Positions 1-7,004 of a stretch of DNA of 17,056 nucleotides are shown here, piece by piece. The notes under the pieces were generated by a model. It searched no databases and had not been told where the DNA came from. It worked only from the letters and a program-made list of their open reading frames with translations. Made by a program: the position numbers and the translations under genes. Within the stretch, counting starts at the first letter, position 1. The number at the start of each line of letters is the position of its first letter. The stretch spans positions 1 to 17,056 of the forward strand of contig CAZUMJ010000049.1 of the NCBI GenBank assembly GCA_964621605.1, read 5' to 3'. This stretch comes from CAZUMJ01 sp964621605. GTDB taxonomy: Bacteria; Actinomycetota; Acidimicrobiia; Acidimicrobiales; Iamiaceae.

Positions 1-652
1 CAAGGACGAGACCACCATCGTCGAGGGCGCCGGCGCAGACGACGACATCAAGGGCCGCATCGCGCAGATCAAGCGCGAGATCGACAACACCGACTCCGAC
101 TACGACCGCGAGAAGCTCCAGGAGCGTCTCGCGAAGCTGTCGGGCGGTGTGGCCATCCTCAAGGTCGGCGCCGCAACCGAGGTGGAGCTGAAGGAGAAGA
201 AGCACCGCATCGAAGACGCCGTCAGCACCACCAAGGCCGCCATCGAAGAGGGCGTCGTCGCGGGCGGCGGCACGACGCTGCTGCGGGCACAGGCGAAGGT
301 GCTCGAGCTCGAGCCGACGCTCGGTGCCGAGGAGCGAGTCGGCGCAGCCATCGTTGCCCGCGCGCTGGAAGAGCCCTTGAAGCAGATCGCCACGAACGCC
401 GGGCTCGAAGGAGGCGTGGTGGTCGACAAGGTGCGCAACCTTGCCGGGGCGAGCGAGGGTCTCAACGCCGCGACGGGGGAATACGAGGACCTGGCGAAGG
501 CGGGCATCATCGACGCCGCCAAGGTGACCCGATCCGCGTTGCAGAACGCGGCGTCGATCGCAGCGCTGTTCCTCACCACCGAGGCCGTCATCACCGACAA
601 GCCTGAAGAGAAAGCCGCGCCGGCGATGCCCGGCGGCATGGACGACTTCTAG
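1..652 (+). CDS. groEL: 60 kDa chaperonin GroEL, C-terminal part (5' end outside window)
   Basis: Cytosolic ATP-dependent folding chaperonin that forms 14-subunit double rings. Reading from base 2, 216 residues are present, roughly the last 40% of a protein of about 540 aa. Visible family landmarks are the apical-to-intermediate stretch beginning KDETTIVEGAG, the motif KLSGGVAILKVGAATEVELKEKK split over bases 134-202, the equatorial-domain stretch with KAAIEEGVVAGGG, and a C-terminus ending in PGGMDDF. That short GGM-type tail resembles the housekeeping actinobacterial GroEL (M. tuberculosis GroEL2-like) rather than paralogs with a His-rich tail. The stop is TAG at 650-652, followed 34 bases later by a strong hairpin. 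The gene faces the secretion operon convergently. The start and any groES lie outside the window. Confidence 0.97.
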   Translation, partial: KDETTIVEGAGADDDIKGRIAQIKREIDNTDSDYDREKLQERLAKLSGGVAILKVGAATEVELKEKKHRIEDAVSTTKAAIEEGVVAGGGTTLLRAQAKVLELEPTLGAEERVGAAIVARALEEPLKQIATNAGLEGGVVVDKVRNLAGASEGLNAATGEYEDLAKAGIIDAAKVTRSALQNAASIAALFLTTEAVITDKPEEKAAPAMPGGMDDF

Positions 653-686
653 GCACGTCGCCGCGTACGCGGCTCTGCAGACCTGA

Positions 687-720
687 CAGGAGCCCGACCC
701 CCACCGGGGTCGGGCTCCTG
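687..720. terminator. Perfect 15-bp hairpin between convergent groEL and the WXG operon
   Basis: CAGGAGCCCGACCCC (687-701) and its exact reverse complement (706-720) flank the loop CACC. The hairpin lies 34 bases after the groEL stop and about 98 bases after the end of the second WXG gene on the other strand. Its symmetry would let it serve both transcripts. There is no U-tract on either strand, so it would be a U-less intrinsic terminator or a 3'-end stabiliser; terminator function is inferred. Confidence 0.8.
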
Positions 721-818
721 CGCGTGATGGTGGGTGTGCGGTCGTGGGGCTTGGCAGCACGGTGCTGCGCGTGTGCCGGCGCGGGGCCGACGTCGTCAGC
801 CGATGGGTCGGTGAGCGC

Positions 819-1157
819 TCAGGGTGCGGCGACGCGGGCCTGCGACGCGAGACGGTCGAGCGCCGCGGCCACCTGGGCGAGATCACCGATCAGACGTGCC
901 GCCGCTGCCTCGACACGCTGTCCGCGACGGCGAAACTCGTCGGCTGCGAGGCCTTCCCAGCTGGCGAGCGCTGCACGTGCCAAGACGGCGCGTTCCGCCG
1001 CGACCGCTTCGAGGATGCCGGAGCTTCGTCGACACTCCAACGCAAGGCTTTGCAGCGCGGTGGCCAAGGCATGGTCGACGATCGCGTCCGGGGGTGGCGG
1101 GGAGCGGTGGATCTGGCGCCCAGGTGGCACGTGTGGCGCTGCTCGTGTCGTGTCCAC
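819..1157 (-). CDS. WXG100-like protein with Pro-rich N-terminal extension (second ESX-like substrate)
   Basis: Predicted 112-aa helical protein of the WXG100/ESX type, the small secreted substrates or chaperones of type VII secretion systems. The tell-tale W-x-G turn is SWEGLAADEF at residues 66-75 (W67, G69), between two Ala/Leu/Arg-rich helices (about 26-65 and 74-110). The first 25 residues are Pro/Arg-rich and look disordered, unlike compact ESAT-6 proteins of about 95 aa, so the true start may be internal. No C-terminal YxxxD/E export signal is visible. The GTG start at 1157 lies 2 bases after the stop of the neighbouring WXG gene, with only a weak ribosome site, which suggests translational coupling. 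Family assignment rests on the motif and context. Confidence 0.7.
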   Translation of the reverse strand: MDTTRAAPHVPPGRQIHRSPPPPDAIVDHALATALQSLALECRRSSGILEAVAAERAVLARAALASWEGLAADEFRRRGQRVEAAAARLIGDLAQVAAALDRLASQARVAAP

Positions 1158-1159
1158 CG

Positions 1160-1435
1160 CTAGTTGCCGCCGGCAGCCATGATGTCGGCCGTGACGCGGT
1201 CGACTCGAGCGCGTAGCTCCTCGAGCTCAGCGGTCATGCGGTCGAGCATGGTTGCCGTCTGTGGCCACGCCGCACGGAACTGGCCGGCGAGCGCGCCGTC
1301 CCACACGGCGGGGTCGGAGAGGATCTGGCCCTGCTGCTTGAGCTGGCCGATCTGTTCGGTAAGCCCGCCAGTGATGACGGCGTGCATGCGGCCAATCGCC
1401 TGGCGACCTTCGCTGCTGGACAGGACTCGGGACAT
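1160..1435 (-). CDS. WXG100 family protein (ESX-like secretion substrate)
   Basis: Predicted 91-aa helix-turn-helix protein. W45-D46-G47 sits in the turn (DPAVWDGALAGQF), followed by a long helix rich in E, L and R (about 61-85) and the tail MAAGGN. The pattern resembles the actinobacterial WXG subfamily found beside FHA/FtsK-type ATPases (family recall, not searched). The ATG at 1435 is preferred over an upstream in-frame start at 1516 because AGGGAG lies 6 bases before it, and because the extra 27 residues would be an uncharacteristic hydrophobic and Pro-rich leader. No YxxxD/E signal is visible. It follows the ATPase gene after a 94-base gap that contains its own promoter, and is followed within 2 bases by a second WXG gene. 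It likely partners that protein as a heterodimer (inference). Confidence 0.8.
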   Translation of the reverse strand: MSRVLSSSEGRQAIGRMHAVITGGLTEQIGQLKQQGQILSDPAVWDGALAGQFRAAWPQTATMLDRMTAELEELRARVDRVTADIMAAGGN

Positions 1436-1441
1436 GGTGGT

Positions 1442-1447
1442 CTCCCT
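1442..1447 (-). promoter_or_regulatory. Shine-Dalgarno AGGGAG that fixes the WXG start
   Basis: AGGGAG on the minus strand ends 6 bases before ATG 1435. It decides between this start and a longer in-frame one at 1516. Confidence 0.7.
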
Positions 1448-1480
1448 AGGTGGAGGGCAAGTGGGAGGGGAAGAGCTGAA

Positions 1481-1509
1481 AACATATGAAAAGAGCAGAG
1501 AGATAACAA
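1481..1509 (-). promoter_or_regulatory. Sigma-70-type promoter for the WXG gene pair
   Basis: On the minus strand TTGTTA (1509-1504) and TATGTT (1486-1481) are separated by exactly 17 bases. Each matches 4 of 6 positions of the TTGACA/TATAAT consensus. The region is an AT-rich island in very GC-rich DNA. A start site about 7 bases after the -10 would leave a leader of about 40 bases carrying the AGGGAG ribosome site. It would give the two small WXG genes expression independent of the large ATPase gene. Confidence 0.55.
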
Positions 1510-1529
1510 GACCCAATAGGGCCTATCGT

Positions 1530-4500
1530 CTAGCCCTCGGTGTCCGTCGACAGCGGTGACGCCCGAGCGAGCTGCATGAACTCGGCCTGGCTGTCGTGCA
1601 CGAGCCAGCCACGGCCAGGTGCCGTGGGGGTCGCATGGCGCCTGGGGAGCTGCGTGCCGAGGAGTTCACCGTCGAGGTCCGGGTCGGCGGCCAGCAGCAG
1701 GCCTGTCCGGTCGGCTCGCAGATCACGCACCACATGCCCGTATGCGCTCCGCACGGCCGCCGGTGTCGCGGCCGCCACGACCTGCAGGCCGGGTGGGCGT
1801 GCACGCACGAGAGAGGTCAGCACCTGGCTGTGGGGGTCATCGAGGGCGTCGAGATCATCGAGGAGAGCCAGGGTCGGCTGTCCGGCTTCGACGGCACGAG
1901 CCAGTCGGGCGATTCCCGCGGAAGGGTCAAGCCAGCCGCCTGCAACAGGAGGACGGCCGGCTGCGGCTCTGCGGCACGCCACGCACAGCACCGTGAGCCC
2001 GTGTGCGCGGCCCCTTCCGCCGTCTCGCGCAGCGTGAGCGAGCACGACCAAGGCGTTCGTTCGCCCCGATCGTGGTGGTCCGAGCACGAGCGCGTGGCCG
2101 GCGGGCGGGAGGCGCAGCGCGACGGGGGCGAGCGTCCGATCGCTGATGCCGACAAGGAGGGCCGTGCCGCCCGAGGCCTGCGTCTCCGGTGCGTGGATCT
2201 GTTGGCCGTCGTGCCACAGGTGCGCCTCACTCTCGTCGGAGGCTGCGGTGCGGCCGGATGGGGTGTGCGCCGCGAGGTCCTCGAGCGCCACGTGCCGCGG
2301 CAGGAGCCCGACGCGGAACGGTTGCGGTGCGTCCGGTTGTCCGCTTCGCTTCCGCCCAGCCCTGGGAGTGGACGACGGTGCGTCTGCTGCGGTGAGGTGG
2401 TCGGCGGCGTCCGCGACGTCGGCAAGCTGTGCCCAGCGGCCTTCGGGGTGCAGCCAGGCCCTTCCCGGAGGAGAGGCGCAGTCGATGGGCCCGATGCCGT
2501 GACCGGGCCCCGCGGCCTGCACCGCATCGGCACCGAACAGCCAGCGGTGAGGGACGAGGCCGCGCCAGGTCGATGGGAGCGCGCCCCGGTCGTGGGTCGC
2601 GAGGGCGACGTGCACGCCGAGTGGCCCCCCTTCGCTGACGAGTGAGCGGAGCCGATCGAGGAGCCTGTCGAGCGGGTCATCCCACGCGCGGAGGCGTGTC
2701 CCGGCGTCGTCGATGAGCAACAACTGTCGCGGTGGGGTGCCGCCGTGCGGTCCGGCGTGCGTCGAGCTGCGGCCATCCCAGGCGGAGGCGGCGCGCAGGT
2801 TGGGGAGGGTGCGCCGGGCCCGCAGCTCGTCGTGCAACCGACCGATGAGGCGCGCCTGGCGTTCGTTGTCCTCGCACGTCGCGACGGTTCCGGCCCCTGG
2901 TAGGTCGGCGACGGAGGCGAGCCCGCAGTCGCTTCCATCGATGATGTGCACGTGCCATGCATGCGGGCCTGCCAGGAGCGCGGCGCGCGCGAGGGCACGC
3001 AGTGCCGTCGTCGTGCCGCTTCCCCGTGGGCCCTCGAGCACCAGAGCCCCGCTGGTTGGGTCCCAACCAGCGGGGTCGTGGCCTTGCTCGTCGTGGCGGT
3101 CGGCAAGTGCAACGACCAGGGTGTGCGCGCGAGCGCGCACCCCGGCGGGCGTTCGGCCGACCGGCGTGGTGCTGCCGGTGGGCACCAGCATCTCGGGTGA
3201 CACCCGGGCGGGGAGGGGCGGCGACCAGAGCGCTGCGGTGACCTGCCCGCCGCGCTGGACGTGCACGCGGCGAGCGGCGGCGACGAGGCGATCGAGGTCG
3301 GTCGGTTCGCCGTCAGGCTGCGCGCTCGCCGCCTCGACGGGTTGGGTGGCCGCCGGAGCGGAGGCGCCGTTGGGTTGCCCCGCAGTCGCTGCATCGGTGT
3401 CTTGTGCGTGGTCGCTCCGCGGCCAGAGGTGTGCGACGCGCACCGGGGCGCGTGTCCGGTCAGGGGTCGTGACCTGGACCTGCGCGACCTGGCATTGCAC
3501 GAGTTCGTCGTGCCCGAATCGGAGGAGGGCGCGACCCGGTCGAGCCCGAGGGAGCGCGGAGGCATCGGGAACGTCGATCACGTCAACGGAGTCACGTGCG
3601 TCCGGAAGGCGTAGCGCGATACGCAGCGCCGTGTTGGCGCGGATCTTGTCGTTCACCACGCCCGCGGGCCGCTGCGTTGCGAGGACGAGGTGCAGCCCCA
3701 GGCTGCGCCCGCGCTGTGCAACGGCGATGAGGGCATCGAGTACGTCGGGCAGCGCGGCGGCGAGCGTGGCGAACTCGTCGACCACGACCACCAGGCGAGC
3801 GGGCACGAGCGGATCGCCCGAACCCGCGCGGCGTGCGAGGTCCTCCATGTCGACCGCTCCCGCCCGGCGGAGGAGTTCCTCCCGCCGCGTGAGCTCGCGC
3901 TCCAGGCCACGGATCGCGCGCGCCGCGGTCGGGGCATCGAGGTCGGTCACGACGCCTGCGGTGTGGGGGAGGGCGGCGAGACGATCGAAGGCGCTCCCTC
4001 CCTTGAAGTCGACGAGGACGAACTGCACGGCTTCGGGCGGGTGGTGTGCAGCGAGTGCTGCGACCAGGCTGCGCAGGAGCTCGCTCTTGCCGGCACCCGT
4101 GGTGCCCGCCACCAGGGCGTGCGGCCCGTCGGAGATCAGGTCGACATCGACGGGGCCGTCTGCCCCGATGCCGATCGGAACTCGAACGTGTGCGTGGTGC
4201 GTGCCGCCGCCCCAGGTGCGCTGCAGCGCCGCATCGAGGTACTCGTCGCGGAACGAGGAGTCGTCGAGCACGTCAAGCAGGCGGATGCGTGCCGGGACTC
4301 GGCTGCAGAGCCGGTCCGCTTCGGGGTCGGAGAGGCGTGCGAGGGAGCGGGCCGCCTCGGCAGCCGTCGCCTCGCTCACGCCGCAGGCGAGGAGGTCGGG
4401 CGCGGCGACGTGCGGCGGCTGGACGACGACCGTGCCGGAGCCGAACTGGTCCACGGCCACGAGCACCGCGCAGTTGCCGGGGAGCTCGTCGGCGTGTGGC

Positions 4501-6185
4501 GTGAGGACGAGGAAGGTCGTGTGCGCCGGCGGCTCGCGCAGCAGCCGGCGAGCGGGGGCACGGTGCCCGCGCACGAGACTCGGGTCGTCAACGACGATGA
4601 TCCGTCGCCGCTCGCGACCGCCGGGGGCGTTGGCTTCGGACTTGGCGTCCGCGAGGCACGTCTCGAGGAGGTCGATCGCAGCCGGACCTGCTGCCATGCG
4701 CAGGTGCCCGGGGGCTAGTTGGAGGTGCGGCAGCCACGCAGCCCACGTCCAGTCGTGTTCGGTGGCGTGTTGTGTTGCGATCGAGAGCTGCACGTCCGCG
4801 GGGCCATGCAAGACGGATACCTGGAGAAGCAGGCTTCGTGCGAGCGCCAGCACGGCGGTGCGCGGACCGGCGATGCCGACCGTGTCTGCGTGACCCAGCG
4901 CCAGGGGGATCGCGGTGTCGGAGAGCGCCGAGGCATCGGCGAGCGCCGCGTGCAGCGCCGTGACGCTCTCCGAGCGTGACCGGTCGAGGACCGACGTCGT
5001 GAGCGACGCCGCCACATCGGTGGGCACCGGTGGCGGGCGCTGGATGGTGCCCGTCCCCAGACGCACGACGAAGGCATCGTCGTGCGTCGGTCGTCGCTCC
5101 CAGAGGGTCGTGGTCGGCATGACGGCGCGCTGGGTCACCTCGGCGGGGTCGGGGAGGGCGTGATGGCGTTGCAGGCGTTCCTTGTCTGCAACGGCACTGA
5201 GGTCTTCGACGAACCGGGCAAGCTCCGCGGAGAAGGCCCGAGCCGATCGCGTCGCGTGGCGTCGTCGTTCTCGCTTCTGGTCCACAACACCGCCGAGCAG
5301 GCTGAGCGGACCGAGCACGGCGAAGGCCCCCCACCACCACGAACCGGTCACGGCGACCGCGACGCCCGCGACGAGCACGGGTACCAGCAACGTGGCGATG
5401 CCCACCGACGTTGCGGTGGTGCGCGGAAGCGGCACCTCTGGAGGAGCCACGATCACCGGGACGTCACGCACGACGCGGCGCGGTGGACGCTCGAAGGCAC
5501 CCGTGGCACGTCCCGGCAGGCCGGATGGCGTCGGAGGGACCGGGACGGGTGGTGCCGAGGAGTCGGCGAGCGCGAGTTGCGATGCCCCGCAACGCACCAC
5601 GGCGCCCACCACAAGGGGGGTGGCGGTGGTCAGCGGCTGGGCGCCGAGCCAGGTGCCGTTCTTCGACATGAGGTCGCGCACGACCACCCGCGTGGGGCCT
5701 GGGGTCGCCCCGACAGCGGACCCTGTGGGCTCGAGGTGGAGGTGGCGTACCGACACCGTCCGGTCATCGAGCTCCAGGCGGCCTTCGGTGGGACTCGGCG
5801 GGGTGTGGTCGGGTGACCTGAGGTCGCGTCGTCCGACGACGATGCCCCTGCCGAGGGGGATGGAGGCCCCGGCGTGAAGGCCCCCCACGACCCGCACGTG
5901 CAACCCGCCTGTTGGGTGCTCGGACCAGGTGGTGGCCGGTGGCTCGGTCGGCGGGGAGGAGCACGTGTCGCCGACCACGATGGTCGCGCCGGCCGGGAGC
6001 GGGACCTCCCGGAGTGATGTGCAGCGTGCATAACCGACTCCGTCGACCCGGATCGGTGCGGCGTCGGGACCAGAAGGCGTGGGGCATCCGACAGCCTGCA
6101 GGAGGTCGTCAAGAGTCGCGTCGGTGGCGGCGTCGAGCACCTCCACGATGCGGGACCACTCGCCGTCGAGGATGCGGATTGGCAC
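1530..6185 (-). CDS. FHA-domain FtsK/SpoIIIE triple-ATPase, EssC/EccC-like type VII secretion motor
   Basis: Predicted 1551-aa membrane motor for WXG substrate export. Residues 1-75 form a small beta-rich N-terminal domain. An FHA domain spans about 95-208 with intact phosphothreonine-reading residues (G118-R119, S145 and H148, N176-G177-T178). Two membrane helices lie at about 261-280 and 283-302. Three FtsK-like domains follow. D1 has Walker A GTTGAGKS (694-701) and Walker B ending D803-E804. D2 has GPRGSGTT (1052-1059) and LLLIDD near 1155-1160. D3 has GPPRSGRT (1369-1376) and ALLDDLD near 1440. Only D1 keeps the P-loop lysine and the catalytic glutamate. The layout matches firmicute EssC/YukBA more than split mycobacterial EccCa/EccCb. 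The GTG start at 6185 has AAAGGA 7 bases upstream. It leads the operon with two WXG genes. Family confidence is high; substrate is inferred. Confidence 0.9.
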   Translation of the reverse strand: MPIRILDGEWSRIVEVLDAATDATLDDLLQAVGCPTPSGPDAAPIRVDGVGYARCTSLREVPLPAGATIVVGDTCSSPPTEPPATTWSEHPTGGLHVRVVGGLHAGASIPLGRGIVVGRRDLRSPDHTPPSPTEGRLELDDRTVSVRHLHLEPTGSAVGATPGPTRVVVRDLMSKNGTWLGAQPLTTATPLVVGAVVRCGASQLALADSSAPPVPVPPTPSGLPGRATGAFERPPRRVVRDVPVIVAPPEVPLPRTTATSVGIATLLVPVLVAGVAVAVTGSWWWGAFAVLGPLSLLGGVVDQKRERRRHATRSARAFSAELARFVEDLSAVADKERLQRHHALPDPAEVTQRAVMPTTTLWERRPTHDDAFVVRLGTGTIQRPPPVPTDVAASLTTSVLDRSRSESVTALHAALADASALSDTAIPLALGHADTVGIAGPRTAVLALARSLLLQVSVLHGPADVQLSIATQHATEHDWTWAAWLPHLQLAPGHLRMAAGPAAIDLLETCLADAKSEANAPGGRERRRIIVVDDPSLVRGHRAPARRLLREPPAHTTFLVLTPHADELPGNCAVLVAVDQFGSGTVVVQPPHVAAPDLLACGVSEATAAEAARSLARLSDPEADRLCSRVPARIRLLDVLDDSSFRDEYLDAALQRTWGGGTHHAHVRVPIGIGADGPVDVDLISDGPHALVAGTTGAGKSELLRSLVAALAAHHPPEAVQFVLVDFKGGSAFDRLAALPHTAGVVTDLDAPTAARAIRGLERELTRREELLRRAGAVDMEDLARRAGSGDPLVPARLVVVVDEFATLAAALPDVLDALIAVAQRGRSLGLHLVLATQRPAGVVNDKIRANTALRIALRLPDARDSVDVIDVPDASALPRARPGRALLRFGHDELVQCQVAQVQVTTPDRTRAPVRVAHLWPRSDHAQDTDAATAGQPNGASAPAATQPVEAASAQPDGEPTDLDRLVAAARRVHVQRGGQVTAALWSPPLPARVSPEMLVPTGSTTPVGRTPAGVRARAHTLVVALADRHDEQGHDPAGWDPTSGALVLEGPRGSGTTTALRALARAALLAGPHAWHVHIIDGSDCGLASVADLPGAGTVATCEDNERQARLIGRLHDELRARRTLPNLRAASAWDGRSSTHAGPHGGTPPRQLLLIDDAGTRLRAWDDPLDRLLDRLRSLVSEGGPLGVHVALATHDRGALPSTWRGLVPHRWLFGADAVQAAGPGHGIGPIDCASPPGRAWLHPEGRWAQLADVADAADHLTAADAPSSTPRAGRKRSGQPDAPQPFRVGLLPRHVALEDLAAHTPSGRTAASDESEAHLWHDGQQIHAPETQASGGTALLVGISDRTLAPVALRLPPAGHALVLGPPRSGRTNALVVLAHAARDGGRGRAHGLTVLCVACRRAAAGRPPVAGGWLDPSAGIARLARAVEAGQPTLALLDDLDALDDPHSQVLTSLVRARPPGLQVVAAATPAAVRSAYGHVVRDLRADRTGLLLAADPDLDGELLGTQLPRRHATPTAPGRGWLVHDSQAEFMQLARASPLSTDTEG

Positions 6186-6192
6186 GGCGAGG

Positions 6193-6198
6193 TCCTTT
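6193..6198 (-). promoter_or_regulatory. Shine-Dalgarno AAAGGA of the FHA-ATPase gene
   Basis: AAAGGA on the minus strand, 7 bases before the GTG at 6185, supports that start codon. Confidence 0.65.
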
Positions 6199-6235
6199 CG
6201 GTGGCTGGGCGCGTGGACGTCGGCGGTTACCCGAC

Positions 6236-6247
6236 GCGACGCGTCGC
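6236..6247. promoter_or_regulatory. 12-bp perfect palindrome in the divergent hemQ / ATPase intergenic region
   Basis: GCGACGCGTCGC reads the same on both strands and lies about 50 bases upstream of the secretion ATPase start and about 70 bases upstream of hemQ. It could be an operator, but palindromes of this length arise by chance in GC-rich DNA. Confidence 0.2.
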
Positions 6248-6303
6248 CACACCTCTGGCCGGCACGTGGGCACGCGGGAGGGGGCGCGAAGGGAGTGCGT
6301 CCC

Positions 6304-6309
6304 TACACT
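6304..6309 (+). promoter_or_regulatory. Leaderless -10 element of hemQ
   Basis: TACACT fits the actinobacterial TANNNT -10 and ends 6 bases before GTG 6316. No Shine-Dalgarno precedes the GTG, so the transcript probably begins at or next to the start codon. No recognisable -35 is seen. Confidence 0.55.
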
Positions 6310-6315
6310 GGCTGC

Positions 6316-6999
6316 GTGCCGGAACCGCTGATCCCCTCCGTTGGGCGCGCCGTCGTCCACCTGTTCTGCCGCCCCACGGCTGCCACCGACCGAGCGGCAC
6401 TCGCGGCCGCGATCGAGGCCGCAGCCGGAGACGACGTGTCCACCGTGTCGGTCGCGACGCTCGGCCACAAGGCAGACCTGTGCCTGATGCTGCTCGGGCC
6501 CGATCTGTGGGCGCTGCGGCGTGCGCAGACTGCGCTGCTGGCGACGGGCCTTGAGCTCGTCGACTCGTACGTCTCTTTGACCGAGGTGTCCGAGTACGCG
6601 GAGGGCGTGCCCGAGGCGATGCGCCAGGCGCGGCTGTATCCGGTCCTGCCTCCGGAGGGGCTGCGTGCGTGGTGCTTCTACCCCATGTCGAAGCGCCGCG
6701 GTGAGCACGACAACTGGTTCTTGTTGCCGTTCGAGGAGCGCATGGAGCTCATGCTCGAGCACGGCGCGACCGGGCGCACGTTCCGCGGGCGGGTCTTGCA
6801 GCTCATCACCGGTTCGACCGGCATCGACGATTTCGAGTGGGGCGTGACGCTCTTCGCCGCGAACCCCGACGACCTCAAAGCTGCGGTGTACACGATGCGC
6901 TACGACCGTGCGTCGGCGCGTTTCGGCGACTTCGGCCCGTTCTTCACGGGCATGGTCGGCTCGCTCGACGAGGTGCTCGACGCCGTCGGGGTGGCGTGA
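6316..6999 (+). CDS. hemQ: Coproheme decarboxylase HemQ/ChdC (chlorite dismutase-like family)
   Basis: Converts Fe-coproporphyrin III to heme b by two oxidative decarboxylations, the last step of the coproporphyrin-dependent heme route of Gram-positive bacteria. The 227-aa cytosolic protein shows the family landmarks SYVSLTEVSEY (84-94), FYPMSKRR (121-128; Y122 and K126 match the reactive Tyr/Lys pair), NWFLLPFEERMELMLEHG (133-150, with H149 as the proximal heme ligand), then QLITGSTG, DDFEWGVTLF and FGDFGPFF. The GTG at 6316 is chosen because a TANNNT -10 lies 6 bases before it and because the open frame upstream encodes low-complexity Arg/Ser-rich sequence outside the family. It is followed after 5 bases by larE and is divergent from the secretion operon. 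The assignment is firm. Confidence 0.93.
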   Translation: MPEPLIPSVGRAVVHLFCRPTAATDRAALAAAIEAAAGDDVSTVSVATLGHKADLCLMLLGPDLWALRRAQTALLATGLELVDSYVSLTEVSEYAEGVPEAMRQARLYPVLPPEGLRAWCFYPMSKRRGEHDNWFLLPFEERMELMLEHGATGRTFRGRVLQLITGSTGIDDFEWGVTLFAANPDDLKAAVYTMRYDRASARFGDFGPFFTGMVGSLDEVLDAVGVA

Positions 7000-7004
7000 C
7001 CCCC

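Noticed and set aside
1436..1516. A longer start (1516) for the first WXG protein giving a hydrophobic leader
   Set aside because: The extra 27 residues overlap the promoter and ribosome site. ATG 1435 has a good Shine-Dalgarno and yields the standard WXG length.
1516..1526. ATAGGGCCTAT as a hairpin or operator between the ATPase and WXG genes
   Set aside because: The arms are only 5 bp with a 1-base centre, too small to fold as RNA and not distinctive as an operator, although it lies just upstream of the proposed promoter.
2713..4893. A 726-residue open frame on the plus strand inside the secretion ATPase gene
   Set aside because: It is Ser/Arg/Thr-rich with no domain, and the opposite frame carries three FtsK-type domains and an FHA domain. 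It is a composition shadow.
6079..6315. An 80-residue N-terminal extension of HemQ
   Set aside because: It is antisense to the start of the secretion ATPase gene, is Arg/Ser-rich, and is not part of the HemQ family; a -10 element sits just before GTG 6316.
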